Source: Rhodospirillales bacterium
GTDB taxonomy: Bacteria; Pseudomonadota; Alphaproteobacteria; Rhodospirillales; Defluviicoccaceae
NCBI GenBank assembly: GCA_016793925.1
Contig: JAEULH010000075.1
Location: 1-38,858 of the forward strand
Direction: 5' to 3'
Length of the DNA stretch: 38,858 bases
A program made the position numbers and the translations under genes. Under the pieces are notes generated by a model, which did not search any database, was not told where the DNA came from, and worked only from the letters and a program-made list of their open reading frames with translations. This document shows, one piece after another, positions 8,202-16,695 of this stretch (position 1 is the first letter of the stretch; every line of letters starts with the position of its first letter).

Positions 8202-8216
8202 GTTGACGACGTCAAC
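8202..8216. promoter_or_regulatory. Perfect 15-base palindrome in the gap upstream region
   Basis: GTTGACGACGTCAAC reads as GTTGACG, a central A, and CGTCAAC: a perfect 7-1-7 inverted repeat. It includes a TTGACG that could serve as a -35 element (8203-8208). A match at the -10 position 17 bases later is poor (GATTGT), and CATAAA at 8240-8245 is an alternative. The rest of 8100-8369, between the divergent coiled-coil gene and gap, shows no gene. A repressor or activator site for gap, or for both divergent genes, is the simplest reading. Confidence 0.5.
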
Positions 8217-8369
8217 CTTTCAGGGGATTGTGCCGGCCACATAAAAACGGTCCAGCAGAGACCATGTAGAGTGCCCCGGGAGTATGTCGCTCCTCACTCA
8301 GCTGGCGACGATCCAAATCCAGTAAACGCAGTCGTCCCAGACCATTACGGATTCCTAAGGAGGTTATGC

Positions 8370-9374
8370 ATGGCGGTTCGGGTTGGTATCAACGGCTTCG
8401 GCCGTATCGGGCGACTCGTAATGCGGGCGGCGATGGAGTCGCACCGCAACGACGTCGATTTCGTGGCGATCAACGACCTCGGCGCGGTCGACGTGAACGC
8501 CCACCTGTTGAAGTACGACTCGGTGCACGGCACCTATCCCGGCGACATCAAGTCCGACGGCGACAGCATCACGGTCGACGGCCACAAAGTTAAGGTGATG
8601 GCGCAGCGCGACCCGACGAAGCTGCCCTGGGGCGAGCTCGGGGTCGACGTCGTCTTCGAGTGCACCGGCATCTTCAGCGACCGGGACAAGGCCGCGGTTC
8701 ATCTCGACTGCGGCGCGCCGCGGGTGCTCGTCTCGGCGCCGTCCAAGGGCGCGGACGCCACCGTCGTTTACGGCGTCAACAGCAACGTCCTGAACCAGGA
8801 CCTCAAGGTCGTCTCGAATGCGTCGTGCACGACGAACTGCCTGGCGCCGCCGGTTTTCGTTCTCGACAAGCTGGTCGGGCTCGATAGCGGCTACATGACG
8901 ACCATCCATTCCTACACCGGCGATCAACGGATCGTCGACACGCTGCACAAGGATCTGCGGCGCGCGCGTGCGGCGGCGCTGTCGATGATCCCGACCACCA
9001 CCGGCGCGGCCCGTGCCGTCGGCCTCGTCCTGCCGCATCTTGCTGGCAAGCTCGACGGCTCGGCGATCCGGGTTCCCACGCCGAACGTCTCGGTCGTGGA
9101 CCTCGTCTTCATCGCGAAGAAGTCGACGACGGTCGCCGAGATCAATGACGCCATTCAGGAGGCCGCGGACGGCGAACTGAAGGGCATCATGGCCTGCAAC
9201 AAGGCGCCGCTGGTGTCGGTCGACTTCAATCACGACAGCCACAGCTCGGTCTTCGACGCGAGCCAGACCCAGGTGGTAGACGGCAAACTCGTGCGGATCC
9301 TCGCCTGGTACGACAATGAGTGGGGATTCTCCAATCGGATGTCGGATACGGCAAACGCTTGGGTTGCCTCCTAG
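8370..9374 (+). CDS. gap: Glyceraldehyde-3-phosphate dehydrogenase, type I
   Basis: GAPDH oxidises glyceraldehyde-3-phosphate to 1,3-bisphosphoglycerate with NAD. The start is fixed by an excellent ribosome binding site, AAGGAGG at 8357-8363, 6 bases before the ATG at 8370. The protein is 334 residues, the family norm. The Rossmann motif is VGINGFGRIGRLVMRA, and Asp36 in AINDL suggests NAD preference. The catalytic Cys153 is in SNASCTTNCLAP, with the phosphate-site block TIHSYTGDQRIVD and the C-terminal WYDNEWGFSNRM. A 270-base upstream region with a palindrome, and a strong terminator downstream, suggest it is transcribed mainly alone. pgk, often the next gene in alphaproteobacteria, is not here. 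Confidence 0.97.
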   Translation: MAVRVGINGFGRIGRLVMRAAMESHRNDVDFVAINDLGAVDVNAHLLKYDSVHGTYPGDIKSDGDSITVDGHKVKVMAQRDPTKLPWGELGVDVVFECTGIFSDRDKAAVHLDCGAPRVLVSAPSKGADATVVYGVNSNVLNQDLKVVSNASCTTNCLAPPVFVLDKLVGLDSGYMTTIHSYTGDQRIVDTLHKDLRRARAAALSMIPTTTGAARAVGLVLPHLAGKLDGSAIRVPTPNVSVVDLVFIAKKSTTVAEINDAIQEAADGELKGIMACNKAPLVSVDFNHDSHSSVFDASQTQVVDGKLVRILAWYDNEWGFSNRMSDTANAWVAS

Positions 9375-9395
9375 CCGCATAGGGGCAGACATACG

Positions 9396-9430
9396 GGGGG
9401 CGGAGCCAACGGCTCCGCCCCCGTCATTTT
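9396..9430 (+). terminator. Rho-independent terminator after gap
   Basis: A perfect 12-base-pair stem, GGGGGCGGAGCC (9396-9407) and GGCTCCGCCCCC (9411-9422), with an AAC loop, is followed by GTCATTTT. It starts 22 bases after the gap stop codon. It is the clearest terminator in the window and separates gap from the following unknown gene-aldolase unit, although partial read-through is possible because the T run is short. Confidence 0.85.
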
Positions 9431-9479
9431 CGTCCCCGTCCCGTCCATCGTCGTCCTTCCGCCCCGCCAGGTTCCCGCG

Positions 9480-9920
9480 GTGAAGCCGGCGGCGGCCGTG
9501 TTCGTCTACAACATGGCCGATACCGATGCGGCGTGCGCGGCCTCGGCGGCGTTCGACATTCCGCTCACAGTGTGGATGCGCGAGGACACGGCCGCCGGTT
9601 ACGGCGCGGCCGTGATCGGGTGGATCTTCGCCATCGCCCGCGCCGCTCATCCAGAAGCGGCCGTTCGCGTCGCCGTCGACTGCGGCGATGCGCCGGGCCT
9701 TGCGCTCGCCCTGATGCGCAGGGGTATCGATCGCGTCTCCCTGGTCGGATCTGAGGCGATGCTGACGCGGGTCGCCGCCATCGCCGCCGGCTACGGCGCC
9801 GCTCTCGCTCCGGTTCCGCCAGACGCTCTCGACCTCCTCGGCGTCGACAACCCGAAAAAGGCGTGCGCCTCATGGCTGGCCCGCTTCCATAATGGCAGCC
9901 GGGAGCCACATGGAGAGTAA
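9480..9920 (+). CDS. Unrecognised 146-residue protein between gap and the aldolase
   Basis: The protein starts with GTG at 9480 (VKPAAAVFVYNMADTDAACAA). An ATG at 9513 is an alternative that would shorten it to 135 residues. It is alanine-rich (AAIAAGYGAALAPVPPDALD) with alternating helix/strand character, for example RVAVDCGDAPGLALALMRRGIDRVSLVG, which looks like a small alpha/beta domain. There is no clear signal peptide or membrane helix and no catalytic motif that can be named. It ends 58 bases before the aldolase ATG on the same strand, so the two are probably co-transcribed. Its GC content and codon use look like the neighbours. A role linked to lower glycolysis is inferred from position only. 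Confidence 0.75.
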   Translation: MKPAAAVFVYNMADTDAACAASAAFDIPLTVWMREDTAAGYGAAVIGWIFAIARAAHPEAAVRVAVDCGDAPGLALALMRRGIDRVSLVGSEAMLTRVAAIAAGYGAALAPVPPDALDLLGVDNPKKACASWLARFHNGSREPHGE

Positions 9921-9978
9921 CGGTGCTTGCGTCAACTGCACCTCGACACGGCCTTCACGAACCTGGGGAGATTATGAC

Positions 9979-10938
9979 ATGAAGGTTACGCCCCACATTA
10001 AGAAGATCCTGTCCAACTACGAGACGGATACGCCGGGTACGAAAGCAAATCTTGCGCGCATGCTCTGCACCGGTCATCTCGCAGGCACCGGCAAGATGGT
10101 TATCCTTCCGGTCGACCAGGGTTTCGAACACGGTCCGCTGCGGAGCTTCGGGCCAAATCCGCCGGCCTATGATCCCGCCTACCACATTCAGCTCGCAATC
10201 GATGCAGGTCTGAACGCCTACGCCACGCCGCTTGGGATGATCGAAGCGGTGGCCGACGCCTACGCCGGACAGATCCCGCTGATCCTCAAGGTCAACAGCT
10301 CGAACACGCTCTACCGCAGCAAGGAGGCGCCGACGCAGGCGATCACCGCCAGCGTCGACGACGCCGTCCGTCTCGGCTGTTCGGCCATCGGCTTTACGAT
10401 TTATCCCGCGTCCGACGAGGCCTTCCACATGATGGAGGACATTCGCGAGATGTCGGCGGAAGCGAAGGCCAAGGGCCTCGCCGTCGTCATCTGGTCCTAC
10501 CCGCGCGGCGGCACCCTGTCGAAGGACGGCGAGCTTGCCATCGACATCTGCGCCTACGCAGCGCACATGGCGGCGTTGCTGGGCGCCCACGTCATCAAGG
10601 TCAAGCTTCCGACCGAGTTCATCGAGCAGCCGGAAGCGAAGAAGATCTACGAGTCCGAGAAGGTCGACATCTCGACCCAGGCGGCGCGGGTCCGTCACGT
10701 CATGCAGGCGGCGTTCGCCGGCCGGCGCATCGTCGTGTTCTCCGGCGGGGCGAAGAAGGGCGCCGACGCCGTGTACCAGGATGCGCGCGATATTCGCGAC
10801 GGCGGCGGCAACGGCCAGATCATCGGCCGCAACACCTTCCAGCGACCGCGCGAGGAGGCGCTTGAGATGCTTGGGCGTATCATCAACATCTTCCTTGGCA
10901 AGGAAGAGGCAGGCGGAACGGCCAAGGCGGCGGAGTGA
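9979..10938 (+). CDS. Class I fructose-bisphosphate aldolase, DhnA (FbaB) type
   Basis: The enzyme cleaves fructose-1,6-bisphosphate to dihydroxyacetone phosphate and glyceraldehyde-3-phosphate through a Schiff base, in glycolysis/gluconeogenesis. The start ATG at 9979 has GGGGAG 8 bases upstream and gives 319 residues ([15 protein letters not shown]). Family blocks seen are [61 protein letters not shown] and the Lys-containing [34 protein letters not shown] carries the phosphate-binding GG. The open frame extends upstream to 9892 but overlaps the previous gene. The gene overlaps thiE at its stop. The alternative, a 2-amino-3,7-dideoxy-heptulosonate synthase of the same superfamily, is less likely given the FbaB-like blocks. 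Confidence 0.92.
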   Translation: MKVTPHIKKILSNYETDTPGTKANLARMLCTGHLAGTGKMVILPVDQGFEHGPLRSFGPNPPAYDPAYHIQLAIDAGLNAYATPLGMIEAVADAYAGQIPLILKVNSSNTLYRSKEAPTQAITASVDDAVRLGCSAIGFTIYPASDEAFHMMEDIREMSAEAKAKGLAVVIWSYPRGGTLSKDGELAIDICAYAAHMAALLGAHVIKVKLPTEFIEQPEAKKIYESEKVDISTQAARVRHVMQAAFAGRRIVVFSGGAKKGADAVYQDARDIRDGGGNGQIIGRNTFQRPREEALEMLGRIINIFLGKEEAGGTAKAAE

Positions 10939-11585
10939 GCGCAAGGCCCGATCCGTCCTGTCAGCTCTACCTCGTGACGCCGCCGCGCATCGACCCGGCG
11001 GCGTTCGCGTCTCCTTTGGCCGCGGCGCTTGACGCCGGTCCGGTCGCGGCGGTGCAGTTGCGGCTCAAGGACGCCGACGACGATACCATCCGGGCCGCCT
11101 GCGATCGTCTTCGGCCCCTTGTCCAGGCGCGCGACGTCGCCTTCATTCTCAACGATCGGCCCGATCTCGCCGCCGCGTTCGGGTGCGACGGCGTGCATAT
11201 CGGCCAGAACGATGCGGACTACCCGAGCGCCCGCGCCGCGGTCGGCAGCGGTGCGATCGTCGGCGTGACCTGCCACGCCTCCCGGCACCTGGCGATGGTG
11301 GCCGCCGAGGCCGGCGCCGACTACGTGGCCTTCGGTACGTTCTACCCGACGACGACGAAGGCGGCGATGTATCGCGCCGACATCGACCTCTTATCCTGGT
11401 GGAGCGCGGTGATGACGGTGCCGTGCGTCGCGATCGGCGGCATCACCGTCGACAACGCCTCGCCTCTGGCGGCGGCCGGCGCCGATTTCCTCGCCGTTTG
11501 CGGCGGCGTCTGGGCTCATCCGGAGGGCCCGGCCGCAGCGGTTCGCGCCTTCGCCCGGCTTTTCGAGGCGGCCGGCGCCGACTGA
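10935..11585 (+). CDS. thiE: Thiamine-phosphate synthase
   Basis: ThiE joins the pyrimidine (HMP-PP) and thiazole phosphate moieties to make thiamine monophosphate. It begins with GTG at 10935, overlapping the aldolase stop (GTGA), and has 216 residues. TIM-barrel motifs are seen: [55 protein letters not shown] (phosphate/diphosphate site) and [17 protein letters not shown] replaces the commoner QLREK, a frequent variant in alphaproteobacteria. No TPP riboswitch is possible directly upstream because the gene overlaps the aldolase, so it would follow the aldolase transcript. No other thiamine gene is in the window. Confidence 0.9.
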   Translation: MSARPDPSCQLYLVTPPRIDPAAFASPLAAALDAGPVAAVQLRLKDADDDTIRAACDRLRPLVQARDVAFILNDRPDLAAAFGCDGVHIGQNDADYPSARAAVGSGAIVGVTCHASRHLAMVAAEAGADYVAFGTFYPTTTKAAMYRADIDLLSWWSAVMTVPCVAIGGITVDNASPLAAAGADFLAVCGGVWAHPEGPAAAVRAFARLFEAAGAD

Positions 11586-11719
11586 TCGGCTCGAAACGCA
11601 CGCTCGCCGCGGGTTGCCCGGGGCCGCGGCGTCCCGGTCGAGCGGGCGTTGCGGCCTTCCGGCGGACCTGTTAGCTTCGCCGCCCAGCGCGGGTATTGTC
11701 CTTCAGCAATCGGAAACTC

Positions 11720-12289
11720 ATGAAAATCAGCGGAAACGCCATCCGTCCCGGGATGGTGATCGAACATCAGGGACGTTTGTGGCGGGCGGTCAAGATCCAG
11801 CACACGCAGCCCGGCAAGGGCGGCGCCTACCTGCAGGTCGAACTGCGCGACCTGCGCGACGGAACCAAGCTCAACGAACGCTTTCGCTCCGCCGAGACGG
11901 TGGAGCGCGCTCGCCTCGACCAGCGCCCCTTCCAGTATCTGTTTTCCGAAGGCTCGACCTACACCTTCATGGACACCGAGACGTTCGAGCAGATCACGCT
12001 GTCCGTCGACGATATCGGCGAAGACCGCGTCGGCTTCCTCCAGGAGAACATGAACGTCACCATCGAGCTGCACGAAGACCAGCCGATCGGCGTCGCCCTG
12101 CCGGACTCGGTCGTGCTCGAAGTCGTCGAGGCCGACGCCGTCGTCAGGGGCCAGACGGCCGCCTCGTCCTACAAGCCCGCCCTGCTCGAAAACGGCATGC
12201 GCGTCATGGTCCCGCCGCATATCGAGATCGGCACCCGCATCGTCGTCAACACCAGCGACGGCTCATACGTCGAACGCGCCAAGGACTAG
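11720..12289 (+). CDS. efp: Elongation factor P
   Basis: EF-P binds between the P and E sites and relieves ribosome stalling at polyproline. The ATG at 11720 gives 189 residues, the family length ([20 protein letters not shown]). An in-frame TTG at 11696 would add 8 unsupported residues. The modifiable Lys33 is in [12 protein letters not shown], with the KOW-like N-domain before it. The C-terminal OB domains end [22 protein letters not shown] and [12 protein letters not shown], all standard. Neither EpmA nor EarP is encoded in this window, so the state of Lys33 is unknown. The upstream gap to thiE (134 bases) holds only a weak promoter-like TATTGT near 11693. Polyproline proteins such as TolA in this window would depend on it. 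Confidence 0.95.
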   Translation: MKISGNAIRPGMVIEHQGRLWRAVKIQHTQPGKGGAYLQVELRDLRDGTKLNERFRSAETVERARLDQRPFQYLFSEGSTYTFMDTETFEQITLSVDDIGEDRVGFLQENMNVTIELHEDQPIGVALPDSVVLEVVEADAVVRGQTAASSYKPALLENGMRVMVPPHIEIGTRIVVNTSDGSYVERAKD

Positions 12290-12405
12290 CGCGTTCCGCG
12301 TCCGCTCGACCATCGCTGGATCGTCACTCCTGAAGCCTGACGGCCGGCGCGATAGGCAATCCTCGCTGGCCTGACCCCGGCCCTTAACTGCACCGTCGAG
12401 GTGAC

Positions 12406-13230
12406 ATGGTTTACCGTTCGCCGATCCTGAACGTCATGACAGCGGCCGCGCACAAGGCGGCCCGTGGCCTTGTTCGCGATCTTGGCGAACTCGAGCACCT
12501 CCAGGTCTCGAAAAAGGGCCCGGCCGATTATGTCAGCAAGGCCGATCGCCGCGCCGAGGCCATCCTTCGCACCGAGTTGAAGAAGGCGCGACCCAGTTAC
12601 GGTCTGCTGATGGAGGAATCCGGCGTCGTCGAGGGCAGCGACATCTCCAACCGCTGGGTCGTCGATCCGCTTGACGGCACGACGAACTTTCTTCACGGCA
12701 TCCCGCACTTCGCCATTTCGATTGCGCTGGAGCGTGACGGCGATCCCTTCGCGGGCGTCATCTACGCGCCGGTGCACGACGAGATGTACGTCGCGGAGAA
12801 GGGCGCCGGCGCCTACCTGAACGGCCGCAGGCTGCGGGTTTCGGCGCGGAAATCGGTCGACGAGGCGTTGTTCGCCACCGGGATCCCGTTCTGCGGCCTG
12901 CCGGACCACGACCTGTTCCTGCGCCAGTTGCAGGGCGTGATGGCGGTCAGCGCCGGCGTCCGCCGGTTCGGCTCGGCGGCGCTCGATCTCGCTTATGTCG
13001 CGGCCGGCCGTTACGACGGTTACTGGGAAAACGGACTGAACCCGTGGGATGTGGCCGCCGGGATCGTCCTGGTCCGGGAAGCCGGCGGCTTCGTGACGGA
13101 TCTCGCCGGCGGTCGGCGGATGCTGTCGGGCGGCGGCATTCTCGCCGCCAACAGCGCCCTCCATCCTCAATTGCAGCGGCTGATCGGCGGTTCAGGCGAA
13201 AGCGGCAAGGCGGAGCCTGAACCGGCCTGA
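12406..13230 (+). CDS. suhB: Inositol monophosphatase family protein (SuhB-like)
   Basis: This is a lithium-sensitive Mg-dependent phosphatase family member of 274 residues. Metal ligands are all visible: Glu70 (MEESG), Asp87 and Asp90 in WVVDPLDGTTNFLHGIP, and Asp215 in GLNPWDVAAGIVLVREAGG. The early block KGPADYVSKADRRAE matches the KGxxDxVTxAD motif with Ser in place of Thr. Substrates could be inositol-1-phosphate or related sugar phosphates. In enterobacteria SuhB also acts in ribosomal RNA antitermination, which is not readable here. It follows efp by 116 bases on the same strand, an order seen in other alphaproteobacteria. Family certain, gene symbol provisional. Confidence 0.9.
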   Translation: MVYRSPILNVMTAAAHKAARGLVRDLGELEHLQVSKKGPADYVSKADRRAEAILRTELKKARPSYGLLMEESGVVEGSDISNRWVVDPLDGTTNFLHGIPHFAISIALERDGDPFAGVIYAPVHDEMYVAEKGAGAYLNGRRLRVSARKSVDEALFATGIPFCGLPDHDLFLRQLQGVMAVSAGVRRFGSAALDLAYVAAGRYDGYWENGLNPWDVAAGIVLVREAGGFVTDLAGGRRMLSGGGILAANSALHPQLQRLIGGSGESGKAEPEPA

Positions 13231-13370
13231 CGAAGCGGACCGTCGTCGTTATCTGCCAAAGCCGCCCGCAATCAGTGCTGGTACCAAAGACAGCATAGCC
13301 CTCTATACGTGTTTCATTAACGTCTCTCCGGCACCATGAGCCGCATCTTGTCAAAAGGTACGGACCGGCC

Positions 13371-14255
13371 ATGGCAGCACGGCGATGCAATCTGCGTTGT
13401 GATCCGAGGCGGGCACTTGCCGGCGTCGTAATCGCCGCGGCTGCCCTGATGACGAGCGCGCCGGCCTGGTGTGGCCCCGCCGCCGACGCCGATGTCATCG
13501 TCGACCTCTCGGTGATCGACTCGCCGGGCGCGGTTTCGCAGCCGGACTCGCCCGGACCGACCCGAGCGCCGGTCCCGGTCGACAGGGAAAAGCTGTTCCC
13601 GCCGCCGGAAATCCCCTTGCCTTCGGTTCCATCCGACCGCGCGCCGGCCGGCATGACCGAGGGGAACACCGACGGGACCGGGTCGCCGGCGCAGGGCACG
13701 ACAATGTTCCCCCCACCCCCGCCGCCGATCGCCGTACCCGAAGGCGAAAGCTGGGCCGGCGGAAGCCGCTCGCCTGAAGCGACGGCCTGGCGGCCTGCGC
13801 CCGCGCGCAGGCCCGCCGACGGGCCGCAGGTGGCGCTCCTGAGCCCGGCGCGACCGCCGGCGAACCCGCATGAGGACGCCCCGCGACCGATCCGAAAATC
13901 TGGTCCATCGGCTCTCGAGGATCAGAGCGCGAGCGCCGGCAATCGACTGCAGCTCATCTACGCGTCGAACGCAACCGACATCCCGACCCCGGCGCGAGCG
14001 CAGCTCGAACGCCTCGCTCGCGACGTGAAAGCCGCCGGCAGGCTGCGAATCAGGCTGGGCGCCTACGCCGGCGACAGCGACAGCGACAACTCCGCAAGCA
14101 GGGCGCGGCGCACGGCGCTGTTGCGCGCGCTCGCCATCAGAAGCCTCCTGATCGATCACGGGATTGCCGCCGGCCGGATCGACGTGCGAGCTCTCGGCAA
14201 CACCTCGACGTCCGGCGAAGCCGACCGGGTTGACGTGGTCGTTCTCGACAAGTAA
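13371..14255 (+). CDS. Secreted OmpA-family (C-terminal) protein with proline-rich linker
   Basis: The protein has 294 residues. An N-terminal signal segment (RALAGVVIAAAALMTSAPAWCG) sends it to the periplasm. A long low-complexity Pro/Ala/Gly/Arg region spans about 45-180 (PPPPPPIAVP). The C-terminal 110 residues resemble an OmpA-like peptidoglycan-associated fold: LQLIYASNATDIPTPARAQ (the ILFxxGSxxL position), LARDVKAAGRLRIRLGAYAG and ALAIRSLLIDHGIAAGRIDVRALG. The fold match is clear but the peptidoglycan-binding residues are less typical (GAYAGDSDSDNS in place of GHTDxxG). It is the first of three adjacent genes with the MotA/ExbB-like and MotB-like proteins, 42 bases upstream of the former, so probably part of the same complex. 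Confidence 0.8.
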   Translation: MAARRCNLRCDPRRALAGVVIAAAALMTSAPAWCGPAADADVIVDLSVIDSPGAVSQPDSPGPTRAPVPVDREKLFPPPEIPLPSVPSDRAPAGMTEGNTDGTGSPAQGTTMFPPPPPPIAVPEGESWAGGSRSPEATAWRPAPARRPADGPQVALLSPARPPANPHEDAPRPIRKSGPSALEDQSASAGNRLQLIYASNATDIPTPARAQLERLARDVKAAGRLRIRLGAYAGDSDSDNSASRARRTALLRALAIRSLLIDHGIAAGRIDVRALGNTSTSGEADRVDVVVLDK

Positions 14256-14297
14256 TGCCTGCGGGGACAATCGTGTCCTTTGGCGCGAGGCCGCCTC

Positions 14298-15443
14298 ATG
14301 ACTCGCCCGCGACGCTACCTTTTGCGCATGCTGCTGTTCCTGCTGGTGGTTGCAGGCGTGGCCGCCTTCCTCTATCAGCCGCTTCGCCACGCGTTCATGG
14401 CCAGCGCGCCGATCAACGGCCTGATTCTCGGCGTTCTCCTCCTCGGCATCATCTATAGCTTCCGCCAGGTTCTCAAGCTGATTCCCGAGGTCACCTGGGT
14501 GGAACACTACCGCAGCGACCGGGAAGTTCTGTCCCAGTCGGGAGAGCCCCGGCTGCTCGCGCCGATGGCTCGGATGCTGGGCGAACGACGCGGTCGCCTC
14601 TCGCTGTCGACGATGGCGATGCGATCCATCCTCGACGGGATCGGCTCGCGCCTCGATGAATCCCGCGAGCTCGCGCGTTACACCATCGGCCTGCTGATCT
14701 TCCTCGGCCTGCTCGGCACCTTCTGGGGACTGCTGCAGACCATCGGTTCGGTGGGCGACGTTATCGGCGGGCTGTCGGTCGACGGCGGCGACGTGTCGGG
14801 CGTCTTCGCCAACCTGAAAAAGGGCCTGGAAGCGCCGCTCGCCGGCATGGGTACGGCGTTCTCGTCGTCCCTGTTCGGGCTGGGCGGCTCCCTCGTGCTC
14901 GGCTTTCTCGATCTGCAGGCGGGCCAGGCGCAAAACCGCTTCTACAACGACCTCGAAGAATGGCTCTCGGGGCTGACCCGGCTGTCCAGCGGCGCGCTGC
15001 CGGGCGACGGCGAACACGGGGTTCCGGTTTATGTCGAGGCGCTGCTCGAACAGACCGCCGAAAGCCTGGAAACGCTGCAGCGGACCATCGCCCGCGGCGA
15101 GGAAAACCGCAACGCGACGCAGGCCCACCTGTTCGACCTCGGCGAAAAGATCGGCGCGCTCACCGATCAGATGCAGAGCGACCAGAACCTGATGCTGCGC
15201 CTCGCCGAAAGCCAGACCGAGATCAAGCCCATCCTTGCCCGGCTCGCCGAGACGATGGCGCGAAGCGAAGGGGTCGGTCTCGATGAGGCGACGCGAACGC
15301 ACATCCGCAACCTCGACCGTTACGTCGCCCGCCTGATGGAGGATGTCAGCTCCGGTCGCGAAGAGGTTCTCCAGCGGGTCCGCACCGACATCAAGCTCCT
15401 CGCCCGGACGATCGCCGCCGCCACGGAGGATGCCGGCCGCTGA
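14298..15443 (+). CDS. MotA/TolQ/ExbB-like channel protein with long C-terminal tail
   Basis: This is a membrane protein of 381 residues from the ATG at 14298 (a TTG at 14280 is in frame but less likely). Helices are at about 8-26, 41-58, 128-149 and 186-206. The third (IGLLIFLGLLGTFWGLLQTI) and fourth (APLAGMGTAFSSSLFGLGGS) are the conserved channel blocks of the MotA/TolQ/ExbB superfamily; compare GLFGTVWGIM in TolQ of this window. After residue 210 comes a long soluble, helical tail (EALLEQTAESLETLQRTIA) rich in charged residues. No flagellar gene is nearby, so it is not the flagellar MotA. With the following MotB-like gene it should form a proton-driven stator of unknown output. Confidence 0.85.
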   Translation: MTRPRRYLLRMLLFLLVVAGVAAFLYQPLRHAFMASAPINGLILGVLLLGIIYSFRQVLKLIPEVTWVEHYRSDREVLSQSGEPRLLAPMARMLGERRGRLSLSTMAMRSILDGIGSRLDESRELARYTIGLLIFLGLLGTFWGLLQTIGSVGDVIGGLSVDGGDVSGVFANLKKGLEAPLAGMGTAFSSSLFGLGGSLVLGFLDLQAGQAQNRFYNDLEEWLSGLTRLSSGALPGDGEHGVPVYVEALLEQTAESLETLQRTIARGEENRNATQAHLFDLGEKIGALTDQMQSDQNLMLRLAESQTEIKPILARLAETMARSEGVGLDEATRTHIRNLDRYVARLMEDVSSGREEVLQRVRTDIKLLARTIAAATEDAGR

Positions 15444-15523
15444 CGAAACGGCCGGCGTTCGAATGGGATCGTGCGCAAGCAACGTAAAGCGGTAGATTGA
15501 ACGTGCTCTAGCCAAGGGAAGCC

Positions 15524-16663
15524 ATGGCCTACTCGACGCGACGCGCGCGGCACGGCATCGACATCTGGCCCGGGTTCGTGGACGCCCTCGCGAACCTGCT
15601 GCTTGTCTTTATTTTCGTGCTGATGGTGTTCGTTCTGGCGCAGTTCTTCCTGAGCCGGACGCTTTCGGGGCGCGACGCTGCGTTGGCCCTGCTCCAGGGC
15701 CAGGTCAGCGAGCTTGCGGACCTGCTTGCGCTCGAACGCCGGGCCAAGGACGATTTGTCGCAGAGCGTCGCCCACCTGACCGACGAGCTCAACGCCTCGA
15801 TCGCCGCGCGCGACGCCCTCGGCGAACAGGTTCTGGCCTTGACCAGGCGGGCGGAAAGCGCGGAAGCCGGCCTCGCCGAGGGACAGGAAGCGCAACGCCA
15901 GGTCATCAAGCTCAGCAACGACATCGCCGCGCTGCAGGCTCTGAAGAAGGAGCTTGAGGAGCAGGCGGCAAACCTCTCGGAGAAGGCCGCCGAATCGGAC
16001 AAGGCGCTCGCCGCCGAACGCGACCTGTCGGAGACGGCCCGGGCCCAGGTCGCGCTTCTCAACCAGCAGATGGCGGCGCTGCGCGACCAGATTACGCGCC
16101 TGTCGGCCACGCTCGCCGAGACGGAAGCGAAGGACCGCGACCAGCAGATCGAGATTGCATCGCTCGGCAAGCGGCTCAACGCGGCGCTCGCCAGCCGCGT
16201 CCAGGAGCTGTCGCGTTACAGATCGGAATTTTTCGGCCGGCTGCGCGAAGTCCTCGGCGACCAGCCGGACATTCGCATCGTTGGCGACCGGTTCGTCTTT
16301 CAGTCCGAGGTTCTGTTCGAGACCGGCTCGGCGGACCTTGAGCAGGAGGGACGGAGCCAACTCGAACGGGTGGCCCAGGTGCTGAAGGACGTCGCCGCCC
16401 GCATCCCGCCGGACATCGACTGGATCCTCCAAGTCGAGGGTCACTCCGACCGCATTCCGATCGCGACGCCGCTCTATCCGTCGAACTGGGAGCTGTCGAC
16501 CGCGAGGGCGATGTCGGTCGTTCGCCTGCTGATCGAGGAGGGCATCCCGCCGTCGCGGCTGTCCGCCGCCGGCTTCGGCGAGTTCCACCCGATCGACAGC
16601 GGCGACGACCTCGCCGCCCTGCGCCGCAATCGTCGCATTGAAATCAAGCTGACCCAGCGCTAA
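15524..16663 (+). CDS. MotB-like peptidoglycan-binding protein with long coiled coil
   Basis: The protein has 379 residues. A short cytoplasmic N-terminus carries WPGFVDALANLLLVFIFVL. Asp20 at the start of the single membrane helix (21-43) is placed like the proton-carrying Asp of MotB. Residues 50-230 form a long coiled coil rich in Ala, Leu, Glu and Gln. The C-terminal OmpA domain (about 245-378) is typical: VLFETGSADLEQEGRSQL, QVEGHSDRIPI, NWELSTARAMSVVRLL, AAGFGEFHPI and ALRRNRRIEIKL. A ribosome binding site, AAGGGA (15514-15519), precedes the ATG. It lies 80 bases after the MotA/ExbB-like gene. Proteins of this layout are widespread in alphaproteobacteria, often annotated as MotB or peptidoglycan-binding, with unclear roles. 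Confidence 0.88.
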   Translation: MAYSTRRARHGIDIWPGFVDALANLLLVFIFVLMVFVLAQFFLSRTLSGRDAALALLQGQVSELADLLALERRAKDDLSQSVAHLTDELNASIAARDALGEQVLALTRRAESAEAGLAEGQEAQRQVIKLSNDIAALQALKKELEEQAANLSEKAAESDKALAAERDLSETARAQVALLNQQMAALRDQITRLSATLAETEAKDRDQQIEIASLGKRLNAALASRVQELSRYRSEFFGRLREVLGDQPDIRIVGDRFVFQSEVLFETGSADLEQEGRSQLERVAQVLKDVAARIPPDIDWILQVEGHSDRIPIATPLYPSNWELSTARAMSVVRLLIEEGIPPSRLSAAGFGEFHPIDSGDDLAALRRNRRIEIKLTQR

Positions 16664-16695
16664 GGGTTCTTGAACCCCCCGCATCGGGACTATCC

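Noticed and set aside
10935..11585. TPP riboswitch for thiE
   Set aside because: thiE overlaps the aldolase gene, leaving no leader, and no thi-box pattern was seen.
13317..15515. A 732-codon minus-strand frame over the stator-like genes
   Set aside because: Antisense shadow of two convincing plus-strand genes, with Arg/Gly/Gln-rich composition and no domain.
13371..16663. Zorya anti-phage system (ZorA/ZorB are also MotA/MotB-like)
   Set aside because: There is no zorC, zorD or zorE gene nearby, the MotB-like coiled coil is much longer than ZorB's, and the context is housekeeping, not a defence island.
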